From assembly GCA_003538625.1 (NCBI GenBank), contig DPRR01000013.1:1-13074 (forward strand): 13,074 bases of DNA, written 5' to 3'. Positions 7,502 to 13,074 of the stretch are shown here, one piece after another; positions within the stretch are counted from its first letter, which is position 1; every line of letters begins with the position of its first letter. The notes under the pieces were generated by a model. That model saw nothing but the letters and a program-made list of their open reading frames with translations, was not told where the DNA came from and ran no database searches. The translations under genes were made by a program, and so were the position numbers. Source of the DNA: Ignavibacteriales bacterium. Lineage in GTDB: Bacteria; Bacteroidota; Ignavibacteria; Ignavibacteriales; Ignavibacteriaceae.

Positions 7502-8964
7502 CAACAGCATCAATAGTTCAAAGAGTTTGGAATTACTGTAACACATTAAGAGATGATGGTGTAAGCTATGGTGATTATATAGAGCAGCTTACATACTTAT
7601 TATTTCTTAAAATGGCAGATGAGTATTCCAAACCTCCATACAACAGAGATATTCAGATCCCTAAAAAACTTAACTGGGAAAGTCTGCAAAACAAAAGCGG
7701 CGCAGAGCTTGAAGCGCATTACATAAAAATCCTAATTGAGCTTGGTAAAGAAAAAGGAATGATTGGTGAGATATTCTTTAAGGCTCAAAATAAAATTCAG
7801 GATCCCGCAAAACTTTATAAACTAATTCAATTGATTGACGATGAAAACTGGGTGATACTTGGTGCTGATGTTAAAGGTGATATTTACGAAGGCTTGCTTG
7901 AGAAAAATGCTGAAGATACTAAATCAGGTGCTGGACAGTATTTTACTCCGCGTGCTTTAATAAAAGCAATGGTAGAATGTATAAGACCAGAACCAAAGAA
8001 AACAATTGCTGATCCGGCAAGTGGTACCGGAGGTTTCTTTCTTGCAGCATATGATTTTATTTCTGATGAAAAGAAATTCAAGTTAGATAAATCAGAAAAA
8101 GAATTTCTAAAATTCAAAACATTTGCAGGATGGGAGATTGTCCCAAACACAGCAAGACTTTGTTTAATGAATTTGTATTTGCATAACATTGGTGACTTAA
8201 ACAGTGATCCACCAATAGAAAGAGCGGATAGTTTACTTGTTTCACCCGCAACCAAGTTTGATTACGTCTTAACAAATCCACCGTTTGGTAAAAAGAGCAG
8301 TATGACGATTACGAATGAGGATGGCACACAAAGTAAAGATACGCTTACTTATGAGAGACAGGATTTCTGGACAACAACATCAAACAAGCAATTAAATTTT
8401 ATTCAGCACGTTCGTTCAATGTTAAAAGCAGATGGCAAAGCTGCTGTTGTTGTTCCCGATAATGTTTTGTTTGAGGGTGGGGCGGGGGAAACAGTTAGAA
8501 AGCGTTTACTTGAATCAACTGATGTTCATACAATTCTAAGATTGCCAACAGGAATATTTTATGCACAAGGTGTTAAAGCAAATGTAATTTTCTTTGATAA
8601 CAAACCTGCAGCAAAAACAGCCTGGACAAAAGAAGTCTGGATTTATGATTTGAGAACAAACATCCACTTTACACTAAAAACTCAGCAAATGAGATTTGAT
8701 GATCTTAAAGATTTTGTTGAATGCTACAATCCGCAAAACAGATTCAAGAGAAAAGAAACAGAACGATTTAAGAAATTTAAGTACGATGAAATTATTGCAA
8801 GAGATAAAACCAATCTTGATATCTTCTGGTTGAAAGACAACAGTCTTGGCGATATGGATAACCTACCAGATCCGGATGTAATTGCACTAGAGATCGTTGA
8901 GAACATAGAAGCCGGATTAGCAAGCTTTAAGGAAATAGTTGAAGGATTGAATGGGAAGAGTTAA
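7498..8964 (+). CDS. hsdM: Type I restriction enzyme, DNA adenine methyltransferase (M) subunit
   Basis: This subunit transfers a methyl group from SAM to the N6 of adenine in the site read by HsdS, so protecting host DNA. The helical HsdM N-terminal domain spans roughly 1-125 (VWNYCNTLRDDGVSYGDYIEQLTYLLFLKM). It is followed by GQYFTPR (146-152, motif X region), the SAM-binding motif I DPASGTGGFFLA (172-183) and the catalytic motif IV NPPFG (260-264), preceded by FDYVLT. Further on, VVVPDNVLFEGG and RLPTGIFYAQGVKANVIFF (348-366) are typical HsdM blocks. The length of 488 residues is normal for the family. The start codon overlaps the stop of gene X as ATGA, with no good Shine-Dalgarno of its own, so its synthesis may depend on translation of X. 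It is the last gene of the operon, whereas hsdM is usually first among hsd genes. Confidence 0.95.
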   Translation: MTTASIVQRVWNYCNTLRDDGVSYGDYIEQLTYLLFLKMADEYSKPPYNRDIQIPKKLNWESLQNKSGAELEAHYIKILIELGKEKGMIGEIFFKAQNKIQDPAKLYKLIQLIDDENWVILGADVKGDIYEGLLEKNAEDTKSGAGQYFTPRALIKAMVECIRPEPKKTIADPASGTGGFFLAAYDFISDEKKFKLDKSEKEFLKFKTFAGWEIVPNTARLCLMNLYLHNIGDLNSDPPIERADSLLVSPATKFDYVLTNPPFGKKSSMTITNEDGTQSKDTLTYERQDFWTTTSNKQLNFIQHVRSMLKADGKAAVVVPDNVLFEGGAGETVRKRLLESTDVHTILRLPTGIFYAQGVKANVIFFDNKPAAKTAWTKEVWIYDLRTNIHFTLKTQQMRFDDLKDFVECYNPQNRFKRKETERFKKFKYDEIIARDKTNLDIFWLKDNSLGDMDNLPDPDVIALEIVENIEAGLASFKEIVEGLNGKS

Positions 8965-9000
8965 AAAAATTTGTACAAAAATTTTGATATAATTAATTAA

Positions 9001-9016
9001 TCAAACACAAAATACA
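9001..9016 (+). repeat. Short direct repeat, left copy
   Basis: The core AAACACAAAAT recurs at 9232-9242, with 14 of 16 bases shared over the longer stretch. The two copies flank the small gene. In DNA this AT-rich, chance is possible; a shared leader or promoter element is the alternative. Confidence 0.3.
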
Positions 9017-9038
9017 ATAAGTAAAATTAGTTCGTTCA

Positions 9039-9188
9039 ATGTCTCCAATAACTGATAATATGACTAAGCAGGAAGTGATAGAAGAATTAGCTAGAGTTTT
9101 AGCTAAAATAATTAGAAGAGAGTTTGTTAAGAAAAGCAAGAATCAAAATGAAAAGCAAAAAAAATTAGTCGAGCATAAGAAGTCATAA
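9039..9188 (+). CDS. Small Lys/Arg-rich hypothetical protein (49 aa)
   Basis: An ATG at 9039 opens 49 codons ending in TAA at 9186-9188. The product has a helical middle, KQEVIEELARVLAKIIRREF (10-29), with amphipathic spacing of hydrophobic residues, then a strongly basic tail rich in Lys and Gln. A second in-frame ATG lies at residue 8. There is no clear Shine-Dalgarno and no signal peptide or membrane segment. The codon pattern looks like real protein rather than random AT-rich sequence, which would carry more stops. I do not know its function. Charge and size would suit a small nucleic-acid-binding or adaptor protein, but that is only a guess. It follows hsdM by 74 nt and could be a seventh gene of the operon or an independent gene. 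Confidence 0.45.
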   Translation: MSPITDNMTKQEVIEELARVLAKIIRREFVKKSKNQNEKQKKLVEHKKS

Positions 9189-9229
9189 GTTCTTGGATTC
9201 ATTAGCAAATTGATCGAAGAATAATTTTA

Positions 9230-9245
9230 TTAAACACAAAATTCA
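9230..9245 (+). repeat. Short direct repeat, right copy
   Basis: This is the second copy of the 16-mer at 9001-9016, located 30 nt before the start of the acetyltransferase gene; the first copy is 23 nt before the small gene. The similar spacing to a start codon is why it is recorded. Confidence 0.3.
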
Positions 9246-9274
9246 TTCAAAAATTTAGTCAGAACTACAAGCAG

Positions 9275-9814
9275 ATGATTAAACTTGAGCCATTTACCAA
9301 ATCAGATTTCACAAGGTTAATTTCCTGGATTGATAATTTAGAGGAATTAGTTCAATTCGCTGGTCCTAATTTTTCATTTCCATTAACCACAGACCAATTA
9401 GAAAAATATCTGGCAAATGAAAACACCTTCGCTTTCAAAGTAATAGAAACAAAATCAAATAAAACGATCGGACATTGTGAAATTTACAAATCCGAATCCA
9501 CTGCAAAGCTGTGCAGAATATTGATTGGTGAAAAAGTTTTTCGCGGAAAAGGATTGGGCGTTGAAGTTGTAAATCTGTTACTTGAAAAATCTTTTATACA
9601 TTTTAATTATTGTCTTGCTGAACTAAATGTATATGATTGGAATATCAGCGCGATAAAATGTTATGAAAAGTCTGGATTCAAAATCAATAAGGATAGAACA
9701 AAAACTATTCTTGTTGATGGTAAACCCTGGAAATCTTTGAATATGATAATTACTAGGACGGAATGGTTATCTAAGTCAGAAAATAAAATGAATAAAATAA
9801 ATGAGAACAGATAG
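9275..9814 (+). CDS. GNAT-family N-acetyltransferase (RimJ/RimL-like)
   Basis: This is a 179-residue cytoplasmic acetyl-CoA-dependent acetyltransferase; the substrate is unknown. The fold signals are an N-terminal LEPFTKSDFTRLISWI (4-19) with the D-x3-L-x2-W pattern of the GNAT_3 group, a central strand TIGHCEIY (64-71), the pyrophosphate-binding loop VFRGKGLG (88-95; R-G-K-G-x-G) and the C-terminal motif NVYDWNISAIKCYEKSGF (118-135), where N-x-x-A-x-x-x-Y-x-K-x-G-F is typical. The last ~15 residues (KSENKMNKINENR) are a polar extension beyond the usual fold. It may acetylate a protein N-terminus, an amine metabolite or an antibiotic, and the sequence does not decide which. ATG 9275 has no strong ribosome site. 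The gene ends 26 nt before the chosen start of the next gene, so they may share a transcript. Confidence 0.88.
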   Translation: MIKLEPFTKSDFTRLISWIDNLEELVQFAGPNFSFPLTTDQLEKYLANENTFAFKVIETKSNKTIGHCEIYKSESTAKLCRILIGEKVFRGKGLGVEVVNLLLEKSFIHFNYCLAELNVYDWNISAIKCYEKSGFKINKDRTKTILVDGKPWKSLNMIITRTEWLSKSENKMNKINENR

Positions 9815-9840
9815 ATCCTTTGAGCAATATTGATTCCATA

Positions 9841-10932
9841 ATGGGAAAACTTAAAATGAAAATATTTTTAGCTTTAATTTTTTCAATGATTCTGATTACA
9901 GGTTGCACAATGAGCAATGAAGAAAAAATCGATAAAATATTTAGTGATTATAATAAACCAGATGTGCCGGGAGCTGCCGTGATGGTCATAGAAAACGGGA
10001 AGATTATATTCGAGAAAAGTTACGGACTTGCAAACGTTGAAAAAAATCTACCGGTTACTGAGGCGACTAATTTTAGATTGGCTTCTGTTACTAAACAGTT
10101 TACTTCAATGTCTATCTTAATGTTAATAGATAGAGGTCAACTTAAATTGGAAACGACTCTCAAAGAAATATTCCCAAATTTCCCGGACTACGGGAAGAAC
10201 ATAAAAATAAAAAATTTACTTCAGCATACATCAGGATTACCCGACTACGAAGATTTGATTCCTGATACAGCAACAATCCAGGTGAAAGATAAAGATGTTC
10301 TAAATTTGATTATGAAGACCGATTCGACCTATTTCCAACCTGGCAGTCAGCATCGATACAGTAATACAGGATATGCTCTGCTTGCACTGACGGTTGAAAA
10401 AATATCCGGTAAATCATTTCGTGATTTTCTTAGAGACAATATTTTCCAACCACTCGGAATGGATAATACAATCGCGTTTGAAAAAGATATAAACGAAGTC
10501 AGAAACAGAGCTTACGGCTATACTATTAAAGATAACATTGTTGAATTTACAGATCAAAGTATTACAAGTGCAGTGCTTGGAGACGGAGGAATTTATTCAT
10601 CATTAAATGATTTTTATAAATGGGATCAAGCCCTTTATACCAGAAAATTAATTGACAAAAAATATCTTGATGAATCCTGGACTAGAGGTATGACGAACAA
10701 TGGTATTGATTTTCCTTATGGGTATGGCTGGCGTTTGGAAAAATATCACGATATTGAAGTAGTCTATCATACCGGCAGCACAAGGGGATTCCGAAATATT
10801 ATCTACAGAATGCCCGATAAGAAATTTACAATTGTAATTTTAACAAATCGTGATGCTGGATCTGAATATAATACACTCAAATTCGCACATCAGATGATTG
10901 ATTATTATTTTTCTGACACGAAATTTCTATAA
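9841..10932 (+). CDS. Beta-lactamase-fold serine hydrolase (class C/PBP4-like), predicted lipoprotein
   Basis: This is an exported serine hydrolase of the beta-lactamase family. From ATG 9841 it has 363 residues. A lipoprotein signal (KMKIFLALIF.. then lipobox LITG-C, Cys22) would anchor it to a membrane after lipidation. Catalytic motifs are S82-V-T-K85 in RLASVTKQF, Y173-S-N175 in RYSNTGYALLA and H310-T-G312 (the KTG-equivalent) in YHTGSTRGF. HTSGLPDY (129-136) is a further family hallmark. Members include class C beta-lactamases, D-Ala-D-Ala peptidases, D-aminopeptidases and esterases; HTG instead of KTG favours the peptidase/esterase branch, so antibiotic resistance should not be assumed. 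Start choice: ATG 9856 also gives a usable signal and has GGGA 9 nt upstream, while a TTG at 9820 is unlikely. It sits 33 nt before a D-aminoacylase-like gene, which suggests a shared role on D-amino-acid compounds. Confidence 0.88.
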   Translation: MGKLKMKIFLALIFSMILITGCTMSNEEKIDKIFSDYNKPDVPGAAVMVIENGKIIFEKSYGLANVEKNLPVTEATNFRLASVTKQFTSMSILMLIDRGQLKLETTLKEIFPNFPDYGKNIKIKNLLQHTSGLPDYEDLIPDTATIQVKDKDVLNLIMKTDSTYFQPGSQHRYSNTGYALLALTVEKISGKSFRDFLRDNIFQPLGMDNTIAFEKDINEVRNRAYGYTIKDNIVEFTDQSITSAVLGDGGIYSSLNDFYKWDQALYTRKLIDKKYLDESWTRGMTNNGIDFPYGYGWRLEKYHDIEVVYHTGSTRGFRNIIYRMPDKKFTIVILTNRDAGSEYNTLKFAHQMIDYYFSDTKFL

Positions 10933-10956
10933 AGATAATTTTTTAAAATATTTTCT

Positions 10957-10960
10957 GGAG
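10957..10960 (+). promoter_or_regulatory. Ribosome binding site of the amidohydrolase gene
   Basis: GGAG lies 5 nt before ATG 10966, within the 33-nt gap after the serine hydrolase gene, and supports that start. Confidence 0.65.
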
Positions 10961-10965
10961 TAACA

Positions 10966-12654
10966 ATGTCCGACTTAATCTCAAGAAAAGAATTTATTAA
11001 GAAAAGCTCTGGGGCGGTGATTGCTGTAGGTTTAGCAGGGGGTGTGTCTACAATAATCAGCGGTTGCAGCAGACCTGCACTAGACCTTTTAATTAAAAAT
11101 GGTAGTATCATCGATGGAACCGGTAAGAGTGAATTTCCTGCTGACATTGGGATAAGAGATGGAAAAATTGTTGCGATTGAAAATTATGGAATTTTAAAAG
11201 ATGATAATTCATTAAAAATTATTGATGCGAAGAACTTAAAAGTAACCCCTGGTTTTATCGACATTCACTCTCACACCGATACTGGATTGTTTATTAACCC
11301 CAATGCCGAAAGTAAAATCAGACAAGGCGTGACTACGGAAGTCGCCGGGCAAGATGGAAGTTCTGTTGCTCCAAGGAAAAATAATTCCGATGATGACGAT
11401 GAATATGAGGTAGGGAATAAAAGTTGGTCAACCTTCCCGGAATTTTTCAAATTACTTGAGGAAAATAAAACAGCTGTAAATTTTGTGACATTTGTTGGTC
11501 AGGGAACGTTACGAGGTTTTGTTATTGGGCAGGATGATAGGATTGCGACCTCTGAAGAAATTGAACAAATGAAAAAACTTGCGATGGAAGCTTTCGATCA
11601 GGGGGTTTTTGGAATTTCTTCCGGATTAGAATATACACCGGGTAGTTTTGCTAGCACTGAAGAAATCTCTGAACTATGTAAGGTTATGAAGAACCGGGGT
11701 GGGATATATGTAACTCATATGAGGAATGAAGCTGATACAGTATTGGAAGCTATTACAGAAGCAATTCAGATCGGAAAAGCGGCAGGTGTTCCGGTTAACA
11801 TCTCTCATCTAAAATTACAAGGAAAAGCAAATTGGAATAAAATAGATCAAGCATTGGCTTTGATTGAAGATGCAAATAATAATGGATATAGAATAACATT
11901 TGACCGGTATCCATATACAGCTTTCAGCACGGGATTATCAAATCTATTTCCTTTATGGAGCAGAGATGGAGGAAGAGAAAGATTTTTAGAAAGACTTCAG
12001 AATAAAAATGATCTTATAGGAATAAAAAAATATGTACTAGATAAAGTGGCTTCGCTTAGTTCCTGGGATGCTGTTTTAATAGCTGGAGTAAAGAAAGAAA
12101 ACAATAAACAGTTTGAAGGAAAAACTATTCAGCAGATTACATCGGAATCCAAAGAGGATCCGTTTGAATTTACGAGAAAACTTTTGATCGATGAAAAAGG
12201 ATCAGTATCAATGTGCGGATTTGGAATGAGTGAAGAAAATACAAGTAGAATATTAGCTCATCCACTTTGTATGGTAGCTTCAGATGCTTCAGCCAGGGCG
12301 ACTTACGGTAAGCTTTCAGAAGGTAATCCGCATCCACGAAGCTATGGCACTTTCCCAAGATTTTTAAGTAGATATGTTAGACAAAACAATATTGTTAGCC
12401 TACCTGAAGCAATTAGGAAGATCACTTCATTTCCGGCAGAAACTCTTGGTATCTCAAACAGAGGTATTATAGCTAAAGGAAAGATGGCTGATGCTGTTTG
12501 CTTTGATTATGAAAATATATTTGATAAATCAGATTATGTTAATCCTCATCAATATTCACAAGGTGTTCAATATGTGGTTGTGAATGGTGAATTAGTTATC
12601 GAGAAAAGTGAACATACCGGAAAATTAACCGGTCAGATTTTGAGGAAGAGCTAA
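10966..12654 (+). CDS. N-acyl-D-amino-acid deacylase (D-aminoacylase)-like amidohydrolase, exported
   Basis: This is a 562-residue metal-dependent hydrolase of the amidohydrolase superfamily, most like D-aminoacylases, which release D-amino acids from N-acyl-D-amino acids. The N-terminus has SRKEFIKKSS (6-15), a Tat-like signal with RK instead of RR, a hydrophobic stretch, then ISG-C (Cys34), a lipobox. LLIKNGSIIDGTG (41-53) opens the urease-like beta domain. Likely metal ligands are H101 and H103 (DIHSHTD), H251 (YVTHMRNEAD), H281 (NISHLKLQG) and D440 (VASDAS). GVTTEVAGQDG (121-131) aligns with the family's GVTT.V.GNCG, so the usual metal-binding Cys is Asp130 here. GISSGLEYTPGSF (216-228) is a strong family signature. 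An acidic run, SDDDDEYE (141-148), looks like a lineage-specific loop. The C-terminus returns to the beta domain (GIIAKGKMADAVCFD). Dihydroorotase- or dipeptidase-like activity cannot be excluded. Confidence 0.87.
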   Translation: MSDLISRKEFIKKSSGAVIAVGLAGGVSTIISGCSRPALDLLIKNGSIIDGTGKSEFPADIGIRDGKIVAIENYGILKDDNSLKIIDAKNLKVTPGFIDIHSHTDTGLFINPNAESKIRQGVTTEVAGQDGSSVAPRKNNSDDDDEYEVGNKSWSTFPEFFKLLEENKTAVNFVTFVGQGTLRGFVIGQDDRIATSEEIEQMKKLAMEAFDQGVFGISSGLEYTPGSFASTEEISELCKVMKNRGGIYVTHMRNEADTVLEAITEAIQIGKAAGVPVNISHLKLQGKANWNKIDQALALIEDANNNGYRITFDRYPYTAFSTGLSNLFPLWSRDGGRERFLERLQNKNDLIGIKKYVLDKVASLSSWDAVLIAGVKKENNKQFEGKTIQQITSESKEDPFEFTRKLLIDEKGSVSMCGFGMSEENTSRILAHPLCMVASDASARATYGKLSEGNPHPRSYGTFPRFLSRYVRQNNIVSLPEAIRKITSFPAETLGISNRGIIAKGKMADAVCFDYENIFDKSDYVNPHQYSQGVQYVVVNGELVIEKSEHTGKLTGQILRKS

Positions 12655-13074
12655 TAAAATTATTAACTCAACAGCGTTTCTAATGTTTTCTGGTTTAAGA
12701 TGATTCCAGATAACGAATAATTGCTCTAAGAGTACAGCTTTTTGATCTTGAAGATAAAATGGATATAAAAGAATTGTACATCCAAAGATTAGGGATTATG
12801 CAGTGATAGCAGAGTATTTAAAATATTGTAATGAATTGAAGAATATTTATAGCATATGCAAACTGATTTAATTTTGCTTCTAAAATATTTCAATCGTAGT
12901 GAAAGATTTTACCTTGTTGGACAAGCACTAGGTACTCAGGATTTCAAAATTTCAGATGAGTTCAGAGAATAATTTATAAGTATATAAATAGCAACAATTC
13001 AGGATCCTCAATTGATATTTCAGTAGGTAGCATTTAATTTAATAACGGTAAGAATATTTTATATAGAATATACT
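12655..13074. other. Gene-free tail of the window with possible gene remnants
   Basis: There is no intact gene of ordinary length on either strand in these 420 bases. The + strand carries the three overlapping short open stretches described at 12714-12972. The - strand has about 56 open codons (roughly 12630-12797) running into the end of the amidohydrolase gene, with no start codon and probably fortuitous. I found no tRNA, clear hairpin terminator or repeat. Confidence 0.5.
12714..12972 (+). pseudogene. Possible decayed gene: three protein-like fragments in successive frames
   Basis: Three overlapping open stretches look protein-like. The first (12714-12806) reads RIIALRVQLFDLEDKMDIKE and onward. 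The second (12758-12871) includes HPKIRDYAVIAEYLKYCNE. The third (12856-12972, from an ATG) gives 38 residues including LLKYFNRSERFYLVGQALG and ends DEFRE before TAA. Each is in a different frame and none continues. This fits an eroded gene with frameshifts, or two neighbouring remnants. The third could also be a tiny real gene. I cannot name a family. Random open stretches of this length do occur, so this is tentative. Confidence 0.3.

Larger units (their letters stand above)
8965..9274. other. Spacer between the defence operon and the accessory genes
   Basis: This stretch is strongly AT-rich and holds only the small candidate gene at 9039-9188. Right after hsdM, AAAATTT at 8966-8972 could pair with AAATTTT at 8979-8985, but an all-A/T stem of 7 bp is too weak to call a terminator. 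A near-identical 16-mer occurs on both sides of the small gene (9001-9016 and 9230-9245). I see no confident promoter. Confidence 0.5.

Noticed and set aside
7884..8255. 123-codon open frame on the - strand inside hsdM
   Set aside because: It is antisense to the conserved SAM-binding and catalytic region of hsdM and resembles no known protein.
8966..8985. Hairpin-like AAAATTT / AAATTTT just after hsdM as an operon terminator
   Set aside because: The stem is only 7 A/T pairs with a 6-nt loop and no clean T-run follows it; too weak to call.
9820..9840. TTG at 9820 as the serine hydrolase start
   Set aside because: It would put seven residues, including two acidic or polar ones, ahead of the natural lipoprotein signal; ATG 9841 or 9856 fits better.
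9841..10932. Calling the serine hydrolase an antibiotic-resistance beta-lactamase
   Set aside because: The motifs (SVTK, YSN, HTG) are shared with peptidases and esterases; nothing in the sequence shows beta-lactam hydrolysis.
12630..12797. Open stretch of about 56 codons on the - strand at the end of the window
   Set aside because: It has no start codon, overlaps the amidohydrolase end antisense and shows no recognisable motif.
1..13074. CRISPR array, tRNA, rRNA, transposase or integrase genes
   Set aside because: I looked for regularly spaced repeats, cloverleaf-like sequence and transposase or integrase motifs and saw none.

Overview
The window is AT-rich and every convincing gene lies on the + strand. 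The lipoprotein-type exported enzymes, low GC and protein flavour suggest a Bacteroidota/Ignavibacteriota (Chlorobi-Ignavibacteria)-like bacterium. This is inference from style, with no marker gene to prove it. Several genes carry a clear AGGA/GGAG Shine-Dalgarno sequence 5 nt before the ATG, which argues somewhat against typical Bacteroidia.

Positions 1-8964 form one compact defence operon: hsdR (5' end outside the window), gajA, gajB, hsdS, an unnamed gene here called X, then hsdM. Gaps are 18 nt, -8 nt, about 12 nt, 19 nt and -4 nt, so the six genes are very probably co-transcribed. hsdR, hsdS and hsdM make a complete type I restriction-modification machine. gajA (ABC ATPase plus TOPRIM nuclease, OLD class 2) and gajB (UvrD-like helicase) are a Gabija-type pair inserted between hsdR and hsdS. 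X lies between hsdS and hsdM, overlaps hsdM by ATGA, and ends in what reads as a PD-(D/E)XK nuclease core with a QxxxY helix behind about 400 residues I do not recognise. X is the best candidate for something undescribed. The hsdS linker contains a degenerate 7-bp repeat; gain or loss of one unit would truncate HsdS to a single-TRD half subunit, so it may be a phase-variation or specificity switch.

Positions 8965-9274 separate the operon from the next genes and hold a plausible 49-residue Lys-rich small protein. Positions 9275-12654 hold a GNAT acetyltransferase, a beta-lactamase-fold serine hydrolase with a lipoprotein signal, and a D-aminoacylase-like amidohydrolase with a Tat-like/lipoprotein N-terminus. 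The last two are 33 nt apart and may act together outside the cytoplasm on D-amino-acid-containing compounds. Positions 12655-13074 have no intact gene, but three overlapping short open stretches in successive frames look like the remains of a decayed gene.
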